Source: Runella sp. MFBS21 | Lineage (GTDB): Bacteria > Bacteroidota > Bacteroidia > Cytophagales > Spirosomataceae | Length of the DNA stretch: 48,410 bases | Reading direction: 5' to 3' | NCBI RefSeq assembly: GCF_029433105.1 | Contig: NZ_JARNTW010000032.1 | Location: 1 to 48,410, forward strand | Shown: positions 1 through 8,034 of the stretch, one piece after another | Numbering within the stretch: position 1 is the stretch's first letter | Layout: each line of letters begins with the position of its first letter | Program-made: the position numbers and the translations under genes | Notes under the pieces: generated by a model | The model's input: only the letters and a program-made list of their open reading frames with translations | Database searches by the model: none | What the model was told of the DNA's origin: nothing

Positions 1-121
1 CTTCCTTGAAGCGCTCGAAATTAAAGGATTCGTCAGTTTTCATTGTGTCTATAAGTTAAAACTAAGTTACTTATTTTCCCCCTTTGATTCAATTTGGGGT
101 GACACAGTTTAGTTTACAATC
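1..121 (-). mobile_element. Partial IS256-like insertion sequence: 5' end of transposase and terminal region
   Basis: A minus-strand ATG at 43 opens a reading frame that runs off the window start and begins MKTDESFNFERFKE. This resembles the N-terminus of IS256-family (mutator-type) transposases of Bacteroidota. About 60 bases upstream, reading outward, is the motif AAACTGTGTCACCCC (near 97-111), which resembles IS256-family terminal repeats. The outer boundary near 121 is a guess because the other end is not in the window. The element sits just downstream of the RHS toxin tip that ends at 197, where an immunity gene would normally lie. Confidence 0.5.
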
Positions 122-196
122 TCAAATGAGTTCATAGAAAAATTTGTTTGATTATTCGTGCCTTTTATTTGAATCTCCTCCACTATCTAATTTTTG

Positions 197-730
197 CTAG
201 TTATTATATTTATAAAAATCAATCTTTCTCCCTCCATATGAAGTTCTTTTTTGGTTTTTTGGGCGAACTCTATTTTCATTAATCACAGCTCGAATTTCAA
301 GTGGATCCCTAGAAGTACCTTGTAACCCTGACGCTTTTGTTGGTCTATCCTTTGTGTTACCCATATCTAAATCATACTGATGTCTCATCTCATGAACAAT
401 TATTTCATAGGGACTAAATGGCACTTTTTCAGTTTCTTCAACGCTTTTCAAGCGTTTTGATGATAAATTCAAAAAAGTATATGAACCTATTTGTAGACTG
501 CCAAATTCTTTGGGAATTCCAAAAGGCTGTACACTACTAGAACCATCTTGATTTTTATTTTCTTCAATAAAATGCTCTAATTCACTATTTCCTAATTTCT
601 TCAATTGATCTTTCAAAACTTCATCATTTGACTTTAATATCTTTTGATAAGACTTCAAAAGCATCCCTAATGTATAATTCCCCCCTCTCCAATTATACTT
701 TTTTTGTATCATCCCAATAAAAGTTCCCAT
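197..730 (-). CDS. RHS C-terminal toxin tip: HExxH zinc metallopeptidase (M91/NleD-like)
   Basis: This is the C-terminal tip of a polymorphic toxin. The core motif is [12 protein letters not shown], an HExxH zinc site in which Glu is catalytic and the two His are ligands, preceded by the substrate-strand-like stretch FSPYEI. About 40 residues on, [13 protein letters not shown] offers a Glu ligand and an ENR motif like those of peptidase family M91 (NleD-type effectors). The frame has no signal peptide. It overlaps the end of the RHS core (stop at 693) by 38 bases. Removing one base from the seven-T run at 699-705 would fuse core and tip into one protein. The ATG at 730 may therefore not be a real start, and the tip is probably expressed only as part of the RHS protein, if at all. 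No immunity gene is seen between its stop and the IS end near 121. Confidence 0.65.
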   Translation of the reverse strand: MGTFIGMIQKKYNWRGGNYTLGMLLKSYQKILKSNDEVLKDQLKKLGNSELEHFIEENKNQDGSSSVQPFGIPKEFGSLQIGSYTFLNLSSKRLKSVEETEKVPFSPYEIIVHEMRHQYDLDMGNTKDRPTKASGLQGTSRDPLEIRAVINENRVRPKNQKRTSYGGRKIDFYKYNN

Positions 731-1034
731 CTTTGTAAGCTAGTGTTCTTGATACATTCACATTTTCATTTCTTATTACAAAAATAATTTTTCTTCCATC
801 GGAATCAACAGCTCTAAGAGGCATGTTAGCGACATAAGCATAGGGAGAGATAGAGTAATATTTCTCGGCCAACGGATCCACCCCAAACCATCTCCCCACT
901 GCCGCATCATACTGCCTTGCTCCATAATCTAGCAAACCCGTCTGAGGCTGTAGCTCCTTGCCATTGTACAAATACTTATTCACCAATTGTAACGAGTCAC
1001 TCGTAGTGGGTAAAAGTGGTATTTGCAGCCCAAA

Positions 1035-1050
1035 TCGGAACGCCGAAGCG
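1035..1050. repeat. 16-nt hairpin insertion in RHS remnant (copy 2)
   Basis: The plus-strand insert TCGGAACGCCGAAGCG splits the RHS motif SDYYA/FGLQIP. It contains TCGG-AACG-CCGA, a 4-bp stem with a 4-nt loop. Deleting exactly these 16 bases restores the family's consensus reading frame. Confidence 0.55.
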
Positions 1051-1117
1051 AGCATAGTAATCGCTTCTTTGTAGTACTTTGTCTGAGTCTGTTACAACAA
1101 TCCTGGTATTGCCTAAG

Positions 1118-1133
1118 CGGTGCGACGTTTCGC
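1118..1133. repeat. 16-nt hairpin insertion in RHS remnant (copy 1)
   Basis: The plus-strand insert CGGTGCGACGTTTCGC splits the RHS motif NDH/LGNTR. It contains GCGA-CGTT-TCGC, again a 4-bp stem with a 4-nt loop. Its loop is the reverse complement of the loop in the insert at 1035-1050. Deleting 16 bases restores [13 protein letters not shown]. Confidence 0.55.
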
Positions 1134-1393
1134 TGGTCATTCAAGTAGTATTGATATTCCCCCGTGCTACTTGTTTTATAGATGTATTGGCCTTCTCCAG
1201 TTGCTAGCTTTGGAAAATAGATCTTTTATGTCAATGAACGCTTTGCCTCGCTTTGAGGCGGTAAATACTTAAGCTACGGGCTAGAAACCCTTCTCAATAT
1301 CTCTCACTCGTCAGAGCCGAGCGAGAACAGGGGACTACCACAATGGGGGAATGCTACGACGAACTATGGGAAATTCTGGCCAACGGAAAAGTA

Positions 1394-1834
1394 TTATTCA
1401 CTTACAATTAAGACAGTTCCTTTTTCGCAACAATTTATATATTCTATATTTTCTAGCTGTCTGGCAATTAATTTAATAGGGTTACCTTTTTTTTCTAAAC
1501 CATATCCGTGATTGAGTATAATAGTATCATTGGAGCAAAAAGCCTTTATACTAAATATGGAATCAAACCCGGAAAAATCTCTTAGTTCATACGCATCCTT
1601 AGGAATCTGCTTTTCTTCACAAAAACCGTAAACAAAGAAAAGTTCTCTATCAAATTTCATTCCTTCGTCAAATCTGTATCCCTTAAATTCTATTTTGGTT
1701 AATTCTATTTGGCACCCTGGTAATTTGTAATGAGTAAAAATATATTCTGGTATAAGAATAATATATAAAATGAATAAACTTAAAAAAGCAAAAAAAACAA
1801 TCGTTGTATTTTTTAAATTAAAGAACTGTTTCAT
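1394..1834 (-). CDS. Small membrane-anchored protein, possible immunity protein
   Basis: The protein has 146 residues with one hydrophobic segment at about 12-30 (IVFFAFLSLFILYIILI), followed by a mostly polar domain of about 110 residues with four cysteines. I recognise no family. The gene is AT-rich and starts 34 bases after the stop of an orphan toxin-like fragment (stop at 1869-1871) on the same strand. That toxin-then-immunity layout makes an immunity protein, held in the membrane with its domain outside, a reasonable inference. A fragment of an unrelated membrane protein is the alternative. The ATG is preceded by an AT-rich leader without a clear ribosome binding site, as is usual in Bacteroidota. 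Confidence 0.55.
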   Translation of the reverse strand: MKQFFNLKNTTIVFFAFLSLFILYIILIPEYIFTHYKLPGCQIELTKIEFKGYRFDEGMKFDRELFFVYGFCEEKQIPKDAYELRDFSGFDSIFSIKAFCSNDTIILNHGYGLEKKGNPIKLIARQLENIEYINCCEKGTVLIVSE

Positions 1835-1868
1835 TTTTATTTTATTTTTTATTGTCCCACATAGAACC

Positions 1869-2072
1869 TCAAAAATAATTAATCCTATTTTTTGTACCGG
1901 ATTGTATGGCTTTATAGCTAAGAGGATCTTCTCCGTGTGTAGGTAACGAATTTAATAAATTACCACTAAATGCCCATATCAAAGCGGCTCTCCAAACAGT
2001 ATTTTTCCCAAGGTTATAAGCACCAAATCCATTCAGCATAGTGTTCGTTGAAATATATCTATGGTCAGTTTT
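1869..2072 (-). pseudogene. Orphan toxin-tip-like fragment
   Basis: There is an open stretch of 67 codons between in-frame stops, with no credible upstream start; an internal ATG lies after KTDHRYISTN. The protein reads LNGFGAYNLGKNTVWRAALI, then LNSLPTHGEDPLSYKAIQSG and ends KNRINYF. It has the composition and length of the end of a polymorphic-toxin tip and lies just before a putative immunity gene. The activity is not recognised. It is probably a displaced tip left by earlier recombination at the RHS locus. Confidence 0.4.
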
Positions 2073-2563
2073 TTAATATTTCATACTCCTCCTCCCCTTG
2101 CTTTAAAAGCATATTCAATTGCAGTAGGATTTACATTTAAAATGTTGTTAATGCTGATAGGGGCAATCCATCGTCCACGGTTTAACGTTTGTGACGAGAA
2201 ACACGAAGGATTTTCAAAACCTCGACCGTATCCAATTAGAAAATTGGATAGATGTTTGACAGCTTTTCTTTCATACCGACTCAACAAGTTTAGCTTCTAT
2301 TCTCTATTATTAATGCCAGGAAAATCTTAAGATAAGCATAAGGGAGAACAAAGCGGCTTTATAAAAAGTTTTAACATGCACCTATTTCAGGTAAGATTAA
2401 AAACAGAAATCAGAGGCGCAAAATTAAGACACATATCATCACCATCGAAACACAGAGCGCGAATGATTTTTCCTAGTTAAAGAGCTTGGACTACGTGAAA
2501 TTAATCTTCGCCATTTCATTTACCATCCCTGCCTAATCCCTAAGAAGTCAGGGAGTTAATTTT
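2073..2563. other. Gene-poor stretch beside the RHS remnants
   Basis: Short open frames exist on both strands: minus 2287-2081, including the string GRGFENPSCFSSQTLNRGRW, and plus 2061-2330. Neither matches a family I know and neither has start signals. From about 2330 to 2563 I see no coding signal. The stretch looks like decayed accessory DNA between the toxin remnants and the first metabolic gene. Confidence 0.4.
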
Positions 2564-3751
2564 CTATTGCCTGACGATTTCAAAATCTGCTGTGGCAACA
2601 ACATCATCCCACATAAATATAAGTTGACCTCCTTTTTGAGTTTCTTTCAGCTCAATTGTAAACTGTTGCTTGATATCGCTTGATTTTTGGATGGGGATAC
2701 GTACCGCTAAGAGCTCTTTTGTCCGATCCGGATCGGTGGGCCAATTTTTGAGATCAGTACTAAAAATAAGTACCCATTCTCTCATTTTGGGAATGCTATA
2801 TATACTATAGACGCCTTTGGGGAGCACTCTTTTTTCGATTTTTATGTCGTTTCCCAGCGTGATCGTTGTTCGACCATTGGCTCCGGTTCGCCATAAAGAA
2901 TCGTAAGGAACCACGCCCCCAAAAATGGGTCTGCCTCGTTTATAGGGCCGTCCATAGGTCAGCGTAATTTTTGACTGCTGGATGCTAGCCTGTAGGGATT
3001 CGGTCGGCGAGGGAATCCCAATACCTGGTGTTTTGCTCATTCGTTTGGCCATCGCATCGATGTCAATTGGAGGATGTTTAGTTACATAATAATTCCAGGG
3101 TGTTCCTATACCATCCAGGCTTTCTATTCGACTATCCTGGTTCACACTAATGGTAGTATATTCCAAAAAGGGACCACCAAATATTATTTTATTCTTGGCT
3201 CGGTAACGAACCCCAATATCGTAGACGCCGATGTTATGATTGATCATTTTCAAAGGGAGTGTTTGCAATCCAGACCTCGCTAGACGTTGACACTGCCATT
3301 CCATGAGGGAGATTAAGGGAACCCAACCACCAACAAAATCTATTTTTCGAGTTGGGTGGTGAATCAATTTTTCCGAATTTCTACCAACTTCCGAATTATA
3401 ATAGGTGCAGGTATCATTCCGGCAATTCATGTTTAGTCGATACTCAAAAGCACCCGACTTTGCTTCAAAGGGAAGTGAGCTGTTAATTGGGCTCATGGCG
3501 TTTATATTGAATTCGCGGATGCTGCCGTCGGGGTAAAAGTGTATACTGAACTCACCGATGTAATCTTCGGGAACCCGGATAAATGCTTTACCGTACAAGT
3601 GATTATTCATCATCGTGTAGGTTTCCACCAAAACCGTATCCACACCCATTCGTCCAATAAATGAGGCTGTATAGGGCCGGTTGTTCTGCCCAATACAGGC
3701 TAAAGCGGCTAGAAGTGCCCATAGACTTAGATATATTCGTTTGTAGTTCAT
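2564..3751 (-). CDS. Exported DUF2911 protein
   Basis: The protein has 395 residues. A signal peptide (MNYKRIYLSLWALLAALACIG) points to the periplasm or outer membrane. Residues about 20-245 form an N-terminal domain of unknown type, with paired cysteines (NCRNDTC). Residues about 255-395 are a DUF2911 domain, with its usual signatures ITLTYGRPYKRGRPIFGG, WRTGANGRTTITLG, LPKGVYSIYSIP and WVLIFSTD. DUF2911 proteins are common in Bacteroidota and have no assigned reaction. The gene lies 472 bases beyond the end of the polysaccharide locus in the same direction, so it could be its last member or an independent gene. Confidence 0.85.
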   Translation of the reverse strand: MNYKRIYLSLWALLAALACIGQNNRPYTASFIGRMGVDTVLVETYTMMNNHLYGKAFIRVPEDYIGEFSIHFYPDGSIREFNINAMSPINSSLPFEAKSGAFEYRLNMNCRNDTCTYYNSEVGRNSEKLIHHPTRKIDFVGGWVPLISLMEWQCQRLARSGLQTLPLKMINHNIGVYDIGVRYRAKNKIIFGGPFLEYTTISVNQDSRIESLDGIGTPWNYYVTKHPPIDIDAMAKRMSKTPGIGIPSPTESLQASIQQSKITLTYGRPYKRGRPIFGGVVPYDSLWRTGANGRTTITLGNDIKIEKRVLPKGVYSIYSIPKMREWVLIFSTDLKNWPTDPDRTKELLAVRIPIQKSSDIKQQFTIELKETQKGGQLIFMWDDVVATADFEIVRQ

Positions 3752-4223
3752 ATTGAAATTAAATTCATGTGGTGTTCAACTGTCATTCAGTTAAAGTCGT
3801 TACGATCAAAAGTAGCGATTCTCATAGTAGAAAGATTGTAAAAATGCGACATTGAGTACTATAAAATCTGGTAGACCGAATACGAAATACCGCCCGAATC
3901 AGCTTCACCGACACCTACCCTCAGCGTCTTGTTCAGCCAGGCGCAGGTGGTCTTTTAAATTAATTAAGTACATAATTTTTTGCGTAATTTCATTAAATTT
4001 GTCTAAGAATTAAGTTTTGCTAGATTGATCTTAATGCATATTCCCCTTTTTTAATTTACTAGATTTCCATTTAATCCTAAGAGCTTTGTTGAGAGCTTGT
4101 AGTTAACAAGCTATAATCAAACAAATAAGCGGGTACGTACATCTGGACCGGGCCATTCATTGACGCGTTTTGCAGGATTACCTTAACGTAATCGATCGCA
4201 AAGCTCCCCTGTATGTTGCGACT
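3752..4223. other. Intergenic stretch between PUL end and DUF2911 gene
   Basis: No open frame with coding character was seen on either strand. The part from 3960 to 4130 is very AT-rich and probably holds the promoter of the DUF2911 gene and the end of the upstream transcript. I found no clean hairpin followed by a T tract. Confidence 0.5.
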
Positions 4224-6572
4224 TCATTTTAAAACGGGGCTAATACCATCATTCAGAATTAGATACGCTTTTGAATTAAGGTTTACATTGGCCTCCACCC
4301 GTTGCTCCACATCACTATAATGGTTATTGTGAATAAGTACATTGGATGTTTGACTGCCAGTTCCGCCAAGTGATATGGCATTTTTGGCGATACGTATTGT
4401 GTTATCGTCAATAATGACGTCGGTTACGGAGTTCGGGTTTCCACCGGGAGAGGTACGGATATAGCTAAAGTCGCTGAGATGATTGCGCCTGAGAAGCGTA
4501 CCGATGTTCATTCCCGAATTTCCGTTGCCGATTATATTAATGCTTTGAAAACCCGAGTGCCGATCATTCGTCCCAAACCAATGGCTATAATTCCCTTCCG
4601 AGAGTTGGCAATTGACAATATCAACATACCATTCTGGCTGTTTTCCATGATATAGCAACGACCCTCGTCCCACGATTCCATTACAGCGTCGCATCTTTAA
4701 CCCTGAGATGACAGCGTTTTGCACGGACCCGTAAAACTGAAAGGCTCCGGCATCACTGACCTCATTGTTGATATAAAACAAGTTTTTTCGGATGGTAGTA
4801 ATGCTAATTATAGAACCAGCATCCGGCTCAACCAGAAATGGCTGATTCAGTCGAATGGAATCCAGACTATGACTGACGATACGTCTGTATTGTCCGGTAC
4901 CTTTGCCATCAATAATAAACACGCCACCCCCAATCCATTTATTCGGTGTCCACTGATAGGTATCGGCTCCATGGGGTAATGTAATAATATCTTTGTAGAC
5001 ACTTTTTATCGGCCCCGCATAACCGCCACTACCGCCATCCAGAGTCATGGCCTCGCGGTCGTTTGTGTAATTAAAGGGAATCACATTGCGGGCTTCATAT
5101 AGATTGCGGCTTTCGTCGATACTGGCCGCATAGCCATATCCATCGGCTTGTTTATAGCAATCTTCAAAAATCAGCCCTTTCGGATGAATGAGCATATACG
5201 GTTGATTGATACCTGTGCCTTCGCGGGTAAATTTACAATGCTGGATAAAACCACTCACCGCAAAAAAGGTATACATCCCGCTCGAATTGAAATCGCAGTT
5301 TCGCAGTTTAATGTTCTCCCCCCTTAAAATGATACCCGTCTGGCTCCACCGGCTCTGGATCTCCGCTTCTACAATGTCCCGATTGGCTTTAATCTGGTAA
5401 AGCATGCCACTCATTTCGGCCGACTGTCTGACGATTAAATTTTCCAGGGTGATATTCCCCTGTTCATTCGGAGGGCCTGTAAGCAGTATAATTCCCCAGG
5501 CTCTGGATGCCCATATATTCAAGTCCTTAACAGCAAAATGGTGCGTGCCAGTAATTAGACTGTTGGGTAGTTCGCCTGTATCCCAGTTTAGTGGATTAAA
5601 AAAGAGTTGGGTAAGCTCTTTTGATTCTCCTTTCAGCATCGTGTAAGGCGACAAAATCAGTTCTCCGGTTAGCTTGTAACGCCCTCTGGGAACATATACC
5701 GTACCTCCCCCGTTTTTTTCTGCCGCATCTAGGGCGGCCCGAAAGGCAGCCGTTTCGTTGTTTTCGCCATTGCCTTTCGCGCCGTAATCGGTTACGTTAA
5801 AAACCTGTTTATCCCATGCATTCGTCGGTTGATTCCCGACGGTTAGCGTAAGTGGTTCGCTCCAGGCCGTTTTGCCTCCCTGACCGTTATGGTAATACAG
5901 CCAATATTCGCCAACGGGTGTATTTTTCGGGATCGTAACACTTACCGAATAGGGATCGAAAACCTTCTCTACATCCATCCGAACTACCTGACGGGTATCC
6001 ATTGATAGTAAGACAACCTGTCCCTGATAGCCTTTTCGCCATAGGTTTTTGCCCTGAATGCGCAGATAATCGCCAATAACGGCCTTCTGGCCAGCTTCGC
6101 TGATCACCCAGTTTACTTTGGGAGCATTCAGGTAGAAGCCAGTCGTACCGTTGTTGTCATCCGTTAGCCGGACGCTATATACGCCTTCTCTCTCCTTATC
6201 AGGAATAATGAATTTGACCGATTGGGCATGTTGCTGAAGCTTATCGACTTCGGTTACATTGTTTTCCATAAGTCCATTTACTTTTCCTTTGATTTCTGCT
6301 ATCAACCCATCTTCTCGGGGTAATGGAACATAAGACGGCATATCCTGATTAACCGGGTCATCGGTAAGTCGGCTTACTTGTATGGTTTTGATATGATCCA
6401 GGTATTCTCCTCGTATCAAAACGGCATCGCCCGGTAAGGTTTCGGCCGTCGTTACCTGGAATAATTTAGGAGATATATTGGCTGTTACTGTCTGCGCCTT
6501 GGCATACATCGTAAAACAACAGGCGACAAGGGTCACTAGGCCCTTCATTTTATAAGCAATGGTTGTTCTCAT
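4224..6572 (-). CDS. Pectate-lyase-like right-handed beta-helix protein with N-terminal Ig-like domains
   Basis: The frame opens at 6602, but the second ATG at 6572 gives a normal signal peptide (MRTTIAYKMKGLVTLVACCF, then MYAKAQ) and clears the upstream gene, which stops at 6592. Counting from 6602, residues 37-255 look like two IPT/TIG-type beta-sandwich modules (TLPGDAVLIRGEYLD and AVIGDYLRIQGKNLW). Residues 267 onward are a pectate-lyase-3/GH28-like beta-helix opening with FNVTDYGAKGNGENNETAAF and GGGTVYVPRGRYKL, the standard start of that fold. It probably acts on a polyuronide backbone or side chain outside the cell or in the periplasm. Whether it is a lyase, a hydrolase or only a binding protein cannot be told from sequence alone. 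It is the last gene of the run. Confidence 0.85.
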   Translation of the reverse strand: MRTTIAYKMKGLVTLVACCFTMYAKAQTVTANISPKLFQVTTAETLPGDAVLIRGEYLDHIKTIQVSRLTDDPVNQDMPSYVPLPREDGLIAEIKGKVNGLMENNVTEVDKLQQHAQSVKFIIPDKEREGVYSVRLTDDNNGTTGFYLNAPKVNWVISEAGQKAVIGDYLRIQGKNLWRKGYQGQVVLLSMDTRQVVRMDVEKVFDPYSVSVTIPKNTPVGEYWLYYHNGQGGKTAWSEPLTLTVGNQPTNAWDKQVFNVTDYGAKGNGENNETAAFRAALDAAEKNGGGTVYVPRGRYKLTGELILSPYTMLKGESKELTQLFFNPLNWDTGELPNSLITGTHHFAVKDLNIWASRAWGIILLTGPPNEQGNITLENLIVRQSAEMSGMLYQIKANRDIVEAEIQSRWSQTGIILRGENIKLRNCDFNSSGMYTFFAVSGFIQHCKFTREGTGINQPYMLIHPKGLIFEDCYKQADGYGYAASIDESRNLYEARNVIPFNYTNDREAMTLDGGSGGYAGPIKSVYKDIITLPHGADTYQWTPNKWIGGGVFIIDGKGTGQYRRIVSHSLDSIRLNQPFLVEPDAGSIISITTIRKNLFYINNEVSDAGAFQFYGSVQNAVISGLKMRRCNGIVGRGSLLYHGKQPEWYVDIVNCQLSEGNYSHWFGTNDRHSGFQSINIIGNGNSGMNIGTLLRRNHLSDFSYIRTSPGGNPNSVTDVIIDDNTIRIAKNAISLGGTGSQTSNVLIHNNHYSDVEQRVEANVNLNSKAYLILNDGISPVLK

Positions 6573-6591
6573 GGCTGAGATAGAATAAGGT

Positions 6592-8034
6592 TTAGTAGCC
6601 ATACTTTTTCAAGTAAGCGGGTAGCGGTGTGTCGAAATAATCCAGTAAATAATTATCAGCAGAGCCGTTGACAAGATCGTTGATCTGAATCACCTCCAGA
6701 TTATCCAGATCAACATCCGCGTTGGTAAACTTTAATGCCAGGCTTCCGTAGGTGATTGGGTTTTTGACATCAGTCCCCTTGATCAACGATGCGTTGTCAT
6801 AAACCACATCAAAATCCCTGTCTAATAGCCTGATTTTCAGTGTATGCTTTTTGCCGTCTATGAAATTCGGTATGGTTACCGACTGCGTATAGGTAACGGT
6901 TCCTGATTCGTATTTCTCAAAAAATAGTTTGTTTTTATCGCGAAGCGATACGGCATAATACCTACCCAGGTGCGTATAAGCGGAAATTTGCTGATTCCGT
7001 ACCTGGATCATTACTTCTTCAGGTAATTGATTGCCGACATGAAATGTAAACTCAACACTAGTTTCATAGTCGGCCCATTTTTTGTCGCCCAGAGCATACA
7101 GGCCATCGCCTGTTTTTCGCCAGTAACGGCCTCCCGCTTTAGCATAGGGCAGGTAGGCAAGTTTTATCCCGTTCCACACTGGATTATGACTACTGGCGGG
7201 TATATTCGAGAGGCTGCCGTCATCAAAATTTTCTCGCAAAAGGGTTCCTGGCTTTATGGGCGTTTTATCCGTCCAGTTTTTCTCCGGCGGGATATACGTT
7301 TCTTGGTACTGGTAGGTCCAGTTCTCAAACGTGGCCTGCATTTGTCCGTTAGCCCCTTCTGAATAGCCAATCTGAGACTTACTCCCCGAACAGGCATAGA
7401 CGCCCACTAGTGATTCGGTACCGACCTCAGCGATAACCGAGCCCCCTTTTATCCAGTTGCCATCCGAATTTTTAGAATACCCAGTAAATACCGACCCCTG
7501 TCTTACCAATTTCACCTCAATTGGAAAAGGGAGATTTCCCATACGGGTGTAGGAAGTGGCTGTGCCGTCGGTTTTACGAGACATGAGTAATAAATCGCCC
7601 GTTGAACTGACTTCTAAATGAGCGTTTGCTGCGGATGGGCTGATACTTGAGCGTATCATAATCCCTGTCGTGCCAGAGGCAAAGGATTTAATTTTTACCG
7701 TTATGGTCGCTTTCGAGCAGTCGTCAAACGGGAAAGCCTGTTTTTGGTACGCAAAACTGTACGAATCAGCTTCGCCAAAACAGTGCAGGGTATTTTGGGT
7801 ACTGATTGATAGCGTAGTTTGACTAAGGTTTAGGGTTCCGTCGGCCTTTTCGCCGAAACTACCGAATGACCATTGCGGGGTGGTTTTTGTACTACTGTTT
7901 TTGCCCGAAGGTATTTTCTGGCCAGCAATCGGCGAATAAGCCGCAATGGCCATTGCCATCCCCAGCCAATAAAGAGCGATTGGTCGCATAAGTAAAGTCG
8001 TAAGGTTTATTGAACGCACTTGATTAGCTATCAT
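6592..8034 (-). CDS. Exported protein with two LamG/DUF1080-like beta-sandwich domains
   Basis: The protein has 480 residues. The start ATG at 8034 overlaps the preceding stop (ATGA), implying translational coupling; a second ATG at 7989 gives a tighter signal peptide (MRPIALYWLGMAMAIAAYSP). Two concanavalin-like jellyroll modules follow. The first is at about 50-235 (SFASGTTGIMIRSSI, HLEVSSTGDLLLMSR, FTGYSKNSDGNW, VGVYACSGS). The second is at about 262-455 (LRENFDDGSLSNI, WADYETSVEFTF, GRYYAVSLRDKN, KHTLKIRLLDRDFDVVYDN). Such modules bind or cleave glycans, and no catalytic residues can be assigned here. Its place between the enolase-like enzyme and the beta-helix protein suggests a glycan-binding or lyase partner. 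Confidence 0.7.
   Translation of the reverse strand: MIANQVRSINLTTLLMRPIALYWLGMAMAIAAYSPIAGQKIPSGKNSSTKTTPQWSFGSFGEKADGTLNLSQTTLSISTQNTLHCFGEADSYSFAYQKQAFPFDDCSKATITVKIKSFASGTTGIMIRSSISPSAANAHLEVSSTGDLLLMSRKTDGTATSYTRMGNLPFPIEVKLVRQGSVFTGYSKNSDGNWIKGGSVIAEVGTESLVGVYACSGSKSQIGYSEGANGQMQATFENWTYQYQETYIPPEKNWTDKTPIKPGTLLRENFDDGSLSNIPASSHNPVWNGIKLAYLPYAKAGGRYWRKTGDGLYALGDKKWADYETSVEFTFHVGNQLPEEVMIQVRNQQISAYTHLGRYYAVSLRDKNKLFFEKYESGTVTYTQSVTIPNFIDGKKHTLKIRLLDRDFDVVYDNASLIKGTDVKNPITYGSLALKFTNADVDLDNLEVIQINDLVNGSADNYLLDYFDTPLPAYLKKYGY

Larger units (their letters stand above)
693..1205 (-). pseudogene. RHS-repeat core remnant, frameshifted
   Basis: Three reading frames together spell the conserved end of an RHS/YD-repeat protein. 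They are TGEGQYIYKTSSTGEYQYYL (about 1205-1140), [20 protein letters not shown] (about 1119-1055), then FGLQIP and [20 protein letters not shown] with the hallmark [20 protein letters not shown] (about 1035-850). The joins match the usual family order NDHLGNTR and SDYYAFGLQIP exactly once a 16-nt insertion is removed at each (1118-1133 and 1035-1050). The core ends [19 protein letters not shown], the normal boundary before a variable toxin tip. Only about 170 codons of what is usually a gene of several kilobases remain. The upstream break is near 1205. Confidence 0.8.

Noticed and set aside
693..730. Programmed ribosomal frameshift in RHS
   Set aside because: The A7 run is slippery, but the needed shift is +1 (or minus 2), not the common minus 1, and two other frameshifting inserts already break the gene.
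1343..1411. Short plus-strand frame MGECYDELWEILANGKVLFT
   Set aside because: Only 22 codons; the sequence looks coding-like but cannot be tied to any gene or element.
7027..7362. Plus-strand open frames inside the minus-strand enzyme genes (also at 8649-9026, 10062-10361, 15607-16356 and 18966-19909)
   Set aside because: They are antisense shadows of well-supported genes with domain matches and show no family signal of their own.
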